IMG/VR virus record: IMGVR_UViG_3300020401_000055
Location: 1 to 32,196 of that record
Direction: 5' to 3' (one strand)
Length of the DNA stretch: 32,196 nucleotides
From: a virus
Shown: piece after piece, positions 1-7,629 of the stretch
Numbering within the stretch: the stretch's first letter is position 1
Layout of the letters: every line of letters begins with the position of its first letter
The notes under the pieces: model-generated
What the model was told of the DNA's origin: nothing
Seen by the model: only the letters and a program-made list of their open reading frames with translations
The model's database searches: none
Program-made: the position numbers and the translations under genes

Positions 1-2
1 AC

Positions 3-833
3 AGAGATGAGGAGTGGGCAAAGACAGAAGTAGGACGTATTGGTGAAGAAAGATTTAGACGTGAGTATGGTTGTGAATTCTTAGTCTATGATGAAACATT
101 AATCAATAGTATTAAGTTATCAAGTTTAGAAGGTGTTGATCCTGTTATGAACATGGGACAAACACGTTGGTACGGTAAACCTAACGGCACTAACACTTAT
201 GTTGTTGCACTTGATCCTGCTATGGGAACAGGAGGCGACTATGCCGCGATACAAGTATTTGAATTACCGTCATACAAACAAATAGCAGAGTGGCGACATA
301 ACACTACACCAATACCTGCACAAATAAGAATACTTAAAGACATTTGTAATTACATAAAGGAATGTTGTTCTAATGAGGGACAGAACATATACTGGTCAGT
401 AGAAAACAACAGCATCGGTGAAGGTGCTCTAATCGTTATTAGAGATATGGGAGAAGAGAATATACCAGGTATGTGTGTATCAGAACCTATTAGAAAAGGC
501 CATGTACGTAAGTTTAGAAAAGGATTTAATACAACTCACAGTACTAAAATTAGTGCTTGTACTAGATTAAAGAACATGGTTGAAAATGACAAGCTACAAG
601 TAAACAGCAAAGTACTAATAAGTGAGCTTAAGGCCTTTGTTGCTAGTGGTAGCAGTTTTAAAGCTAAACCAGGTGAAACAGATGATTTAGTAAGTGCTTG
701 TTTACTGAGTATGCGTATTATGGCAGTACTAAAAGATTGGGATCCTAGAGTGTATGAAACCTTCAATCAAGCAGATACAGGTGAGGATACTACACCGCCA
801 ATGCCGATATTTGTTTCAACAAACATAAGATAA
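3..833 (+). CDS. 17: Terminase large subunit gp17, 3' part (5' end outside window)
   Basis: The reading frame is open from base 3, so the first ATG at 147 is internal and the gene begins outside the window. What remains is the C-terminal RuvC/RNase H-like nuclease domain of the packaging motor, which cuts concatemeric DNA during head filling. Three acidic positions expected of the nuclease are visible: the Asp in ALDPAMGTGGDYAA, the Glu in WSVENNSIGEGAL and the Asp pair in TDDLVSACLL. The ATPase domain lies upstream. The stop codon TAA (831-833) is inside a late-promoter-like GATAAATA box that serves the next gene. Family assignment is from recognised T4-type gp17 motifs; confidence is high. 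Confidence 0.93.
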   Translation, partial: RDEEWAKTEVGRIGEERFRREYGCEFLVYDETLINSIKLSSLEGVDPVMNMGQTRWYGKPNGTNTYVVALDPAMGTGGDYAAIQVFELPSYKQIAEWRHNTTPIPAQIRILKDICNYIKECCSNEGQNIYWSVENNSIGEGALIVIRDMGEENIPGMCVSEPIRKGHVRKFRKGFNTTHSTKISACTRLKNMVENDKLQVNSKVLISELKAFVASGSSFKAKPGETDDLVSACLLSMRIMAVLKDWDPRVYETFNQADTGEDTTPPMPIFVSTNIR

Positions 834-836
834 ATA
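829..836 (+). promoter_or_regulatory. Putative T4-type late promoter GATAAATA
   Basis: GATAAATA matches the T4 late -10 element TATAAATA at 7 of 8 positions and ends 5 bases before the ATG at 842. T4 late boxes normally occupy about -13 to -6, so the predicted start of transcription is the A of that ATG. No Shine-Dalgarno sequence lies upstream. The same arrangement occurs at 25301. Confidence 0.6.
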
Positions 837-841
837 GTTAT

Positions 842-3268
842 ATGAGCAATATGGACAATATATCAGAACAGCTATTTGCTAAAATTAGAGGCAGATTTCC
901 GTCAGTTACAATAGGCGACGAGAACGGTGTTGTAACAGATGAGCCTAAATTAGCACGTTATTTTGACTTTGACTACAAAGTAGGAGAAGATTCATTAGGC
1001 AAAGTAAGTGTGTCACTAAATGAGAAAGAAGTTGCTGTAACATACAATAATACATTTGTTGCAGAACAGCCAGATAGCATCAAAGGACAATGGTACGATT
1101 TTTTAAAAGAACTAAGAGTATTTTCAAAGAGAAATATGCTTAACTTTGATACACGTGATATAACAAAAAGTAATCTAGATAAAAGAGATTACCAACACTT
1201 AACTAAAACTGCCGGAGATAAAACAATGAGTGAAAGTAAAATGTACGGCACTAGTAGAACAAGTTACGAAGATGTAGACAAAGCTAGGCTAGTACTAAAA
1301 CATACACAACCAGTGAACATGGAAGTTCCTGGAGCAAGAACACAACACGTACACAGCATTTACATTGAAAGTGAAAATGGTGAAAGATTTAAATATCCAT
1401 TTAGACACTTAAATGGTGCAAGAGCTTTAGCTAGACACGTAAGCGAAGGCGGAAATTTATACGATGACTTTGGTAAACATATCGTTTCACTCAGCGAAGA
1501 ATTATCAAAGCTAAGACAGTTTAAAACTTACATGAACCGTTCAGCTGTAATGGCAGAAGGCTTGAAAGGTTACATGGACCTAGTTAATGAAAGACTTGAT
1601 ACAATTAAAACTGAAGTAATGAAATTACAACGTGCAGGTCATTACGCAGAAGCTATCAAAGATTTCAGTCCAGTTGTAATGGAAGAAGTTCCAGAAGAAT
1701 TACAAAACAGTTGGATTGATGAATTAACTATTAGAACTTTTAACGAAGAACTAAAAAGTGTATTTCCATACATAAACAAATTAGTAAGTGAAAAGAATAA
1801 AATCCAAGAAGTAGGTCCAAGTGATATGGGCATGAACAAATATGGTTTGTCAGCTGTACACAAAGACGGAAAATTTTATTCTTACAGAAATGGTAAACAA
1901 ACAGGTGGACCATTTGATTCAATGGAAGAACTTGCTAAACATCAAGAAGAATTAATACAAGACGAAGCTATGGGACATGAAGGTGGTTCAGAAGCACACG
2001 CACATAGAATTTACATTGATGGCGACTACGATGAGGATAGAGGCATTTCAGAAAAAGATTGTGAAGAAATGGAATATGCTTGTAGTAAGGCTGGTATCAA
2101 ATGTAAGTGTGAGCCAGACGAAATGAGACAGGGTGGAGTTATTGTACACACAATGGCACCACGTGATGAAGTGATTGATGCTTTGGATAAAGAAGGTTAT
2201 GCAGTAGAAGAAGCATATAATCCAGAAGCAGAATTCGAAAACGAATTATCCATGATAGTGGGAGAAACAGAAGATGCTTTAATTAACGGCGAAGGCAAAG
2301 ACCAAGAAGCCGCGATTAAAAAACTTAATGGCTTAATGGCAACAGAATTTCAAGCCGGAGTTAACGGTAACAATGCTGTTATGAGTTTAAAGGGTGTCAT
2401 AGACGACCCGATGCTTTTAGATATGTTCAAACAGGTAGGACAAAAGGAATCAACAACAGACGTAAGACCATTAGTAGTGAAGTATGTAAAAGCAAAAGCA
2501 CCAAGCATTATCAATAAAATTGATACAGGTGATTTGGAGCAACAACCTACAGAAGAAATTAAAGACAAAGAAGATTATGAGGCTAAAAGAAAAGCCTTAC
2601 AAGATATCCAAATGGATCCAAATACGCACAAAGACGAAAAACTTAAAAAAGAGTTGATGAAGAAAAAACATGAACTTTCAAAACAAGCTATAGAAAAAGG
2701 ATTCAAAGAAGGCGAGCAAGGAAGAAAATTTGACAAGTATGGTGCTATGGTAAGTATGCCAAACCCAGATGATAAAATGGCAGAACTTAATGATGCAATG
2801 AATCAAATTAAATTAGCTGATCATCTTGCCAAAGCGGCAAACGTGAACAGAGAAAATGTATATTTTGATGATGCAGATTTAGTTTGGGGAAGTAAAACAG
2901 TCATTGACGGTTGTTTAGTTGACAAAGAATGTACATTTGCAGATGCAGTAGATGAATTAAAATCATTTGCAGATGCTAATCCAAAAGCAGAATCAGATGA
3001 TACAATCGATGTTAAAATGAACCCAGACGGTAGCATTGAAAAAGATAAACAAGACGATAGATCACCTGGAGAAAAATTAGAAGAACTAGTCAAATCACAT
3101 TATGACTATACTACTAACAGTTTTCCAAAAGGTGAAACCGCTATCATAACTGCTTGTGAAAAAGAGTTTGGAGATAGAGCAATACCATTTGCAGAGAAGA
3201 TGATCGAAAGACTTAAGGCAGGAAAAGATCGCGAGATGGAAAGAATTAAACACCTAGCAGGTGTTTAG
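842..3268 (+). CDS. Large conserved phage protein of unknown function (808 aa)
   Basis: I do not recognise a named domain. The protein is long, hydrophilic and rich in Glu, Lys and Asp, with no signal peptide or membrane segment. Residues about 130-330 form a distinct region beginning near MSESKMYGTSRTSYEDVDKA and including FKYPFRHLNGARALARHV, followed by helix-rich sequence. A second region near residues 330-375 contains KFYSYRNGKQTGGPF. The stretch around AMGHEGGSEAHAHRIYIDGD is His-rich. The C-terminal half is strongly charged and likely helical. It follows the terminase and has a late-promoter-like box directly at its start, so a virion or head-related protein is plausible. From memory similar sequences occur in other marine T4-like phages, but I cannot name a function. 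Confidence 0.85.
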   Translation: MSNMDNISEQLFAKIRGRFPSVTIGDENGVVTDEPKLARYFDFDYKVGEDSLGKVSVSLNEKEVAVTYNNTFVAEQPDSIKGQWYDFLKELRVFSKRNMLNFDTRDITKSNLDKRDYQHLTKTAGDKTMSESKMYGTSRTSYEDVDKARLVLKHTQPVNMEVPGARTQHVHSIYIESENGERFKYPFRHLNGARALARHVSEGGNLYDDFGKHIVSLSEELSKLRQFKTYMNRSAVMAEGLKGYMDLVNERLDTIKTEVMKLQRAGHYAEAIKDFSPVVMEEVPEELQNSWIDELTIRTFNEELKSVFPYINKLVSEKNKIQEVGPSDMGMNKYGLSAVHKDGKFYSYRNGKQTGGPFDSMEELAKHQEELIQDEAMGHEGGSEAHAHRIYIDGDYDEDRGISEKDCEEMEYACSKAGIKCKCEPDEMRQGGVIVHTMAPRDEVIDALDKEGYAVEEAYNPEAEFENELSMIVGETEDALINGEGKDQEAAIKKLNGLMATEFQAGVNGNNAVMSLKGVIDDPMLLDMFKQVGQKESTTDVRPLVVKYVKAKAPSIINKIDTGDLEQQPTEEIKDKEDYEAKRKALQDIQMDPNTHKDEKLKKELMKKKHELSKQAIEKGFKEGEQGRKFDKYGAMVSMPNPDDKMAELNDAMNQIKLADHLAKAANVNRENVYFDDADLVWGSKTVIDGCLVDKECTFADAVDELKSFADANPKAESDDTIDVKMNPDGSIEKDKQDDRSPGEKLEELVKSHYDYTTNSFPKGETAIITACEKEFGDRAIPFAEKMIERLKAGKDREMERIKHLAGV

Positions 3269-3300
3269 TACATAAAGTCACTTTTTTGGCAAACAAAGAC

Positions 3301-3329
3301 TTGACTTTATAAGTATATTAGTGTAGTAT
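3301..3329 (+). promoter_or_regulatory. Putative sigma70-type promoter for gene 32
   Basis: TTGACT (3301-3306) is followed after exactly 17 bases by TAGTAT (3324-3329), a 4-of-6 match to TATAAT. The -35 box and spacing equal those of the stronger promoters at 12679, 26097 and 29937. The predicted start near 3336 would give a leader of about 62 bases with a real Shine-Dalgarno site, unlike the leaderless members of the set. Confidence 0.5.
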
Positions 3330-3348
3330 ATAAAACTGTGCTACACTA
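3319..3348 (+). promoter_or_regulatory. 8-bp inverted repeat overlapping the gene 32 promoter
   Basis: TAGTGTAG (3319-3326) and CTACACTA (3341-3348) are perfect inverted repeats separated by 14 bases. They overlap the candidate -10 box and the predicted transcription start, so a DNA operator is the simplest reading. In transcripts entering from upstream the same bases could form an RNA hairpin. Confidence 0.45.
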
Positions 3349-3397
3349 TTAAGGCACAAAGCAACGAAGGCTTAACAAATTATAGGAGGCTTATATT

Positions 3398-4372
3398 ATG
3401 GCTACATTAGCAGAAATTCGTGCAAAACTAAAAGAACAGGAAACCCGCTCATCGGGAACTTCCACAGGCGGCGACAACGCCATTTACCCATTTTGGAACT
3501 TAAAGGAAGGCGAGACATCAACTGTCCGTTTCTTACCTGACGGTGACGAAAATAATACATTTTTCTGGCAAGAACGTTTGATGATCAAACTTCCATTTGC
3601 TGGAATCAAAGGTGAGACAGACTCTCGCCCTGTACAGGTACAAGTACCTTGTATGGAAATGTATGGGGAAACTTGCCCAGTACTTTCAGAAGTAAGGGGT
3701 TGGTTTAAAGACAAAAACTTAGAAGACATGGGACGTAAGTATTGGAAAAAACGTTCATATGTATTCCAAGGCTTTGTTACAGATAATCCTTTAAAAGAGG
3801 ATTCAACTCCAGCAAATCCAATTCGTAGATTTATTATTGGTCCACAAATTTTCCAAATCATTAAAGGAGCATTGATGGATCCAGATATGAACGAGTTGCC
3901 TACAGATTATACCGCAGGTGTAGACTTTAGGATTGCTAAAACATCAAAAGGTGGTTATGCAGACTACTCAACATCAAACTGGGCTCGTAGAGAGAGACCA
4001 TTAGATGAGTCAGAGTACAAAGCTATTGAAGACCATGGCTTATTTAACTTGAGCGATTACTTACCTAAGAAACCTTCAGAGGTTGAAGTAGGAGTAATTA
4101 AAAAGATGTTTGAAGCATCGGTTGACGGTGAAGCATACGATATGGAACAGTTTGGTCAATACTTTAGACCAGCTGGTGTAAGTGCAAGAACAGGTGATCC
4201 TGTAAAGGCAACTACTCCAACTCCAAGTGCTCCAGCGGCTGAAACGGCTCCAGCAGTAGAAAAAACTGCGGAACCAGTAGCACCAGCACCAACTACTGAG
4301 TCAACAACTGCTCCAGCAGATAACAATAAAGCGGAAGACATTCTTGCAATGATCCGCAATAGACAACAGTAA
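3398..4372 (+). CDS. 32: Single-stranded DNA-binding protein gp32
   Basis: This is the T4-type helix-stabilising protein that coats ssDNA and recruits replication and recombination proteins. The N-terminal basic segment (ATLAEIRAKLKEQETR) corresponds to the self-association region; the core (about 30-215) has the gp32 pattern FWNLKEGET, RFLPDGDENNTFFW and IIGPQIFQIIKGALMDPD. In the zinc-subdomain position only two Cys are seen (C85 and C93, in CMEMYGETC), not the His-Cys3 set of T4. A Pro/Ala/Thr-rich linker (about 270-310) leads to a short tail, KAEDILAMIRNRQQ, that is less acidic than in T4. The start is set by AGGAGG at 3384-3389, 8 bases before ATG. It is followed by a hairpin and uvsX. 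Confidence 0.93.
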   Translation: MATLAEIRAKLKEQETRSSGTSTGGDNAIYPFWNLKEGETSTVRFLPDGDENNTFFWQERLMIKLPFAGIKGETDSRPVQVQVPCMEMYGETCPVLSEVRGWFKDKNLEDMGRKYWKKRSYVFQGFVTDNPLKEDSTPANPIRRFIIGPQIFQIIKGALMDPDMNELPTDYTAGVDFRIAKTSKGGYADYSTSNWARRERPLDESEYKAIEDHGLFNLSDYLPKKPSEVEVGVIKKMFEASVDGEAYDMEQFGQYFRPAGVSARTGDPVKATTPTPSAPAAETAPAVEKTAEPVAPAPTTESTTAPADNNKAEDILAMIRNRQQ

Positions 4373-4379
4373 TATTATA

Positions 4380-4402
4380 GGGGTGTGTGTAATGCACACC
4401 CC
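4380..4402 (+). terminator. Strong hairpin between gene 32 and uvsX (attenuator or mRNA 3' end)
   Basis: GGGGTGTG (4380-4387) pairs perfectly with CACACCCC (4395-4402), extendable by a G-U pair, with a loop of about 5 bases. It lies 8 bases after the gene 32 stop codon. The downstream bases ATATATTGG are not a clean T tract, so it may act as a partial terminator or as a 3' stabiliser/processing site for the abundant gp32 message. Confidence 0.5.
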
Positions 4403-4425
4403 ATATATTGGATTAAGGAGATACA

Positions 4426-5490
4426 ATGGCTAACAGAGCATTTGACGTTTCTAAGTTTCGAAAAAACTTAACGAAATCTATTACAGGTATGAGTGCAGGA
4501 TTTAATGATCCTACTGATTGGGTTTCGACAGGTAACTATGCACTCAATTATCTTATTAGTGGCGACTTTAACAAAGGTGTGCCAATGGGTAAGGTAACAG
4601 TATTTGCAGGCGAATCTGGTGCAGGTAAATCATATATTTGTGCAGGTAACATTGTAAAACACGCACAGGATCAAGGTATCTTTGTTGTTCTTATTGACTC
4701 AGAGAATGCACTTGATGAAAGTTGGTTACACGCATTAGACGTAGATACATCAGAAGAAAAACTACTTAAACTTAATATGTCAATGATTGATGACGTTGCT
4801 AAAACTATTAGTACGTTTATGTCAGACTATAAGGCAATGCCAGAAGAAGAAAGACCTAAGGTGTTGTTTGTTATTGATAGTTTAGGTATGTTACTAACTC
4901 CTACAGATGTAGATCAATTTAACAAAGGTGATATGAAGGGTGATATGGGTAGAAAACCTAAGGCACTTACATCACTTGTTAGAAACACAGTTAACATGAT
5001 TGGTTCGCACAACGTAGGACTAGTATGTACAAACCATACTTATGCTTCGCAAGATATGTTTGATCCAGATGATAAAATCAGTGGTGGTCAAGGATTTATC
5101 TATGCAAGTTCAATAGTTGTAGCTATGAAAAAGCTAAAGCTAAAAGAAGATGAAGATGGTAAGAAAGTAACAGATGTACGTGGTATTAGAGCGGGTTGTA
5201 AAGTTATGAAAACTAGATATGCAAAACCGTTTGAAGGCGTACAGGTGAAAATTCCTTATGAAACAGGCATGAATCCTTACAGTGGATTAGTTGACTTGTT
5301 TGAGAAAAAAGGACTGTTAACTCAACAAGGTAATAGACTTAAATACGTGGACAGTACTGGTAAAGAAAACTTGGAATATCGAAAAGACTGGGATGGTGAG
5401 AAGTTAGAGATAATTATGAATGACTTCGATAAGTTATCCACAGAGGAACCGGATACTGTTGAAGAGGAAACTATTAACCCTGAGGAGTAA
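4426..5490 (+). CDS. uvsX: UvsX RecA-like recombinase
   Basis: This is the phage strand-exchange ATPase that works with gp32 and UvsY in recombination-dependent replication and repair. The P-loop AGESGAGKS is at 61-69 and the Walker B segment KVLFVIDSLGML at about 145-156. The loop region contains KISGGQGFIYASS, and CKVMKTRYAKPFE matches the UvsX core. At 354 aa the length is close to that of T4 UvsX (about 390). The C terminus is acidic. AAGGAG lies 6 bases before the ATG. Its position directly after gene 32 supports co-expression of the recombination proteins. Confidence 0.95.
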   Translation: MANRAFDVSKFRKNLTKSITGMSAGFNDPTDWVSTGNYALNYLISGDFNKGVPMGKVTVFAGESGAGKSYICAGNIVKHAQDQGIFVVLIDSENALDESWLHALDVDTSEEKLLKLNMSMIDDVAKTISTFMSDYKAMPEEERPKVLFVIDSLGMLLTPTDVDQFNKGDMKGDMGRKPKALTSLVRNTVNMIGSHNVGLVCTNHTYASQDMFDPDDKISGGQGFIYASSIVVAMKKLKLKEDEDGKKVTDVRGIRAGCKVMKTRYAKPFEGVQVKIPYETGMNPYSGLVDLFEKKGLLTQQGNRLKYVDSTGKENLEYRKDWDGEKLEIIMNDFDKLSTEEPDTVEEETINPEE

Positions 5491-5496
5491 ACTGTT

Positions 5497-5736
5497 ATGG
5501 ACGGTACACAGATAGTAGAGACTTGGCAAGTATTTAAAGAGTATTTGGACAAAAAGCATATTGATACTGTAGCAGAAAAGTTTGTAGATTTATGTGCAGA
5601 CTTTGGTACAGAAGATGAAGCATTTAGAGATGCTTTAGGTTCAGATCATGATTTAGATAAAGCCATAGGTTATTATTTGGAAGAAGATGTAGATGACTTA
5701 GATGACAACTACAATGATATTGACGAGGATTATTAA
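5497..5736 (+). CDS. Small acidic conserved phage protein (79 aa)
   Basis: A 79-aa protein with no domain that I recognise. Residues 1-55 look helical and the tail from about 60 onward is extremely acidic (LEEDVDDLDDNYNDIDEDY). The tail could mimic DNA or bind a basic partner, but that is inference. It starts 6 bases after uvsX with GAGGAG upstream, and its stop overlaps the start of the next gene by one base (TAATG), so it is translationally coupled between UvsX and a UvsY-like candidate. Confidence 0.85.
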   Translation: MDGTQIVETWQVFKEYLDKKHIDTVAEKFVDLCADFGTEDEAFRDALGSDHDLDKAIGYYLEEDVDDLDDNYNDIDEDY

Positions 5737-6191
5737 TGGGTTGGTATTCTGATATTGCAAAAGATATTAACAATATCCCAAAGGCAATACAATATTTTGA
5801 AGACGAATTGATTGAAGCAAAAAGTCAAATTCGTATTAAAGGTAATGTAGAAAAGGCCGCGGCAGAGATGCCTGGTATTGTTGAGCAACGTTTTAATCAG
5901 TTGCAGGAACTTGAAGCGATATTAGAATATCTCAATATTGAACTTCGTAGATTACGTAGTAGTTTTTTTAAGAAGTATTTAGAGAATTATGCACGAGCAT
6001 TATCTAGCAGAGACGTTGAAAAGTATGTTGACGGAGAAGCTGACGTTGTTGATTATGAAAAAATAATTAACGAATTTGCATTAATGCGTAATAAATGGTT
6101 AGGCGTAACAAAGGCACTAGATCAAAAACAATGGCAACTTACTAACATAGTTAAGTTACGAGTTGCAGGAATGGAAGACGCAAGTCTGTAA
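5736..6191 (+). CDS. Helical protein, candidate UvsY-like recombination mediator (151 aa)
   Basis: The sequence is almost entirely helical: a long segment from QRFNQLQELEAILEYLNIEL through RRLRSSFFKKYLENYARALS, then a connector, then KIINEFALMRNKWLGVTKAL and the end QLTNIVKLRVAGMEDASL. T4 UvsY (137 aa, from memory) has the same order: basic helix with a KARLDYYSG-like turn, a long helix, and a C-terminal helix ending FAIKHIQDMRAFEAGK. The length, the basic middle, the C-terminal similarity and the position two genes after uvsX support a recombination mediator that loads UvsX on gp32-coated DNA. The match is by eye only; it could be an unrelated coiled-coil protein. Confidence 0.45.
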   Translation: MGWYSDIAKDINNIPKAIQYFEDELIEAKSQIRIKGNVEKAAAEMPGIVEQRFNQLQELEAILEYLNIELRRLRSSFFKKYLENYARALSSRDVEKYVDGEADVVDYEKIINEFALMRNKWLGVTKALDQKQWQLTNIVKLRVAGMEDASL

Positions 6192-6225
6192 ATTCAGATT
6201 AACATAATTAAGGAAATAAAACTTT

Positions 6226-6849
6226 ATGAAAATGAGTGAAACTCAACCCACTAATATTGCCAAACAATATGGCGGTAATGTTAGAGAAACTATTAACCAT
6301 GCGGAAAGAACTGACCTACCAGGTTCTAGACAAAAAATTCAGAAGTGGGATATGATTCCCAATGCAGACTTTGTTCAAAGAATTGCTGGAGAGTTTGTAA
6401 AAATTATGTCACATGATCTTTTCAAAGGTAAAAAAATTGTTCTGTTTAGTTTACCAGGTGCATTTACACCTACGTGTTCAGAAAAACAGTTACCTGCATA
6501 CGAAGAAATGTATGATAGATTTAAGGCGGCTGGAATAGATGAAGTTTACTGTGTATCAGTCAATGATGGCTTTGTAATGAATGCTTGGGCTAAAGACCTT
6601 GGTATTGAAAAAGTAAAACTATTAGCTGACGGTAATGCAGACTTTACTGACTCAATGGGTATGCTTTGTACTAAAAGAGCTAAAGGATTTGCTAATAGAA
6701 GTTGGAGATATTCGTTGTATGCAGATAACGGAATCGTACAAGAAGCATTTGTTGAACCTGGATTTAATCACAAAGATGAGGACGATGATCCTTATACTTG
6801 TACTGATCCGGAAACAATGATCCAATTCGTAGAAGCATCAGCTAGATAA
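6226..6849 (+). CDS. Peroxiredoxin, Prx5/AhpE-type redoxin
   Basis: A thiol peroxidase that would reduce peroxides in the infected cell. The peroxidatic motif PGAFTPTCS places the reactive Cys at C84; other Cys are C109, C148 and C192. The family arginine region is FANRSWRYSLYADNG (about 155-169). The first 45 residues (MKMSETQPTNIAKQYGGNVR onward) are an extension not needed for the fold. At 207 aa it is longer than typical Prx5 (about 160). AAGGA lies upstream of the start. It stands between the recombination block and the glycan island and is an auxiliary metabolic gene. Family is clear; physiological role is inferred. Confidence 0.88.
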   Translation: MKMSETQPTNIAKQYGGNVRETINHAERTDLPGSRQKIQKWDMIPNADFVQRIAGEFVKIMSHDLFKGKKIVLFSLPGAFTPTCSEKQLPAYEEMYDRFKAAGIDEVYCVSVNDGFVMNAWAKDLGIEKVKLLADGNADFTDSMGMLCTKRAKGFANRSWRYSLYADNGIVQEAFVEPGFNHKDEDDDPYTCTDPETMIQFVEASAR

Positions 6850-6864
6850 GTTTTAAATACAACT

Positions 6865-7629
6865 ATGAAAGTTGTATTAGTTACTGGTGGCTTCGATCCA
6901 CTACATTCAGGACACATTTCTTATTTCAAAGAAGCAAAAAAGCTCGGCGACAAATTAGTCGTCGGGCTTAATAGTGACGAATGGCTTACACGTAAGAAAG
7001 GAAAACCTTTCATGCCAATCAAAGAACGTGTAGAAATAATCCGTAATTTAAAAATGGTAGATGACGTTCTGACGTGGGAAGACGATGACGATACTGCCTC
7101 TGGTGCAATATTCAAACTAATGGCTACATCAGGATATAACTGCGAAATAATATTTGCTAATGGTGGAGATCGAACACCAGAAAATATTCCTGAAATGAAA
7201 CTTTGGTCTGATAAAGTAAAATTTGTTTTTGGCATAGGTGGAGAAGATAAAAAGAATTCTAGCAGTTGGATTTTACAAGAGTATAAATACCCTAAAACAA
7301 ACAGACAATGGGGGTACTACAGAGTGCTACACGAAGACGGCCCTACTACTAAAGTCAAGGAATTGACAGTTGATCCTGGTAAGAGACTATCAATGCAACG
7401 TCATCAAAAACGTTCAGAGTATTGGCTAGTAACTGAAGGTACTGCAACTGTTTATACAATAAATGTATCATCAGATGTCGAACTACACGGTGTTTATAAA
7501 AAACATCAATCATTAAGGATTGATGAAGGACAATGGCATCAATTAGCCAACGAAACAGATAAGCCTGTAAAGATTGTAGAAATACAATATGGTGAAAACT
7601 GCGTTGAAGAAGATATAGAAAGAAGTTAA
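6865..7629 (+). CDS. Fusion: cytidylyltransferase-like domain plus cupin (PMI type II-like)
   Basis: Two enzymes appear fused. Residues 1-130 are a nucleotidylyltransferase of the glycerol-3-phosphate cytidylyltransferase/RfaE type: TGGFDPLHSGHISYF carries the HxGH motif (14-17) and NGGDRTPE (99-106) is the second nucleotide-binding loop. Residues 155-245 are a cupin like the C-terminal domain of type II mannose-6-phosphate isomerases (SMQRHQKRSEYWLVTEGTA, with H180, E185 and H225 as possible metal ligands). The product probably activates and isomerises a sugar or polyol phosphate at the head of the glycan island. The exact substrate cannot be read from the sequence. Confidence 0.85.
   Translation: MKVVLVTGGFDPLHSGHISYFKEAKKLGDKLVVGLNSDEWLTRKKGKPFMPIKERVEIIRNLKMVDDVLTWEDDDDTASGAIFKLMATSGYNCEIIFANGGDRTPENIPEMKLWSDKVKFVFGIGGEDKKNSSSWILQEYKYPKTNRQWGYYRVLHEDGPTTKVKELTVDPGKRLSMQRHQKRSEYWLVTEGTATVYTINVSSDVELHGVYKKHQSLRIDEGQWHQLANETDKPVKIVEIQYGENCVEEDIERS

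Noticed and set aside
147-149. ATG of the terminase fragment as the true start
   Set aside because: The same frame is open to base 3 and encodes terminase-like sequence upstream, so the gene starts outside the window.
7282-7289. Perfect T4 late box TATAAATA
   Set aside because: It lies inside the nucleotidyltransferase-cupin gene (coding YKYP) with no gene start nearby. Chance in AT-rich coding sequence is more likely, although an internal late start for the glycan island cannot be excluded.
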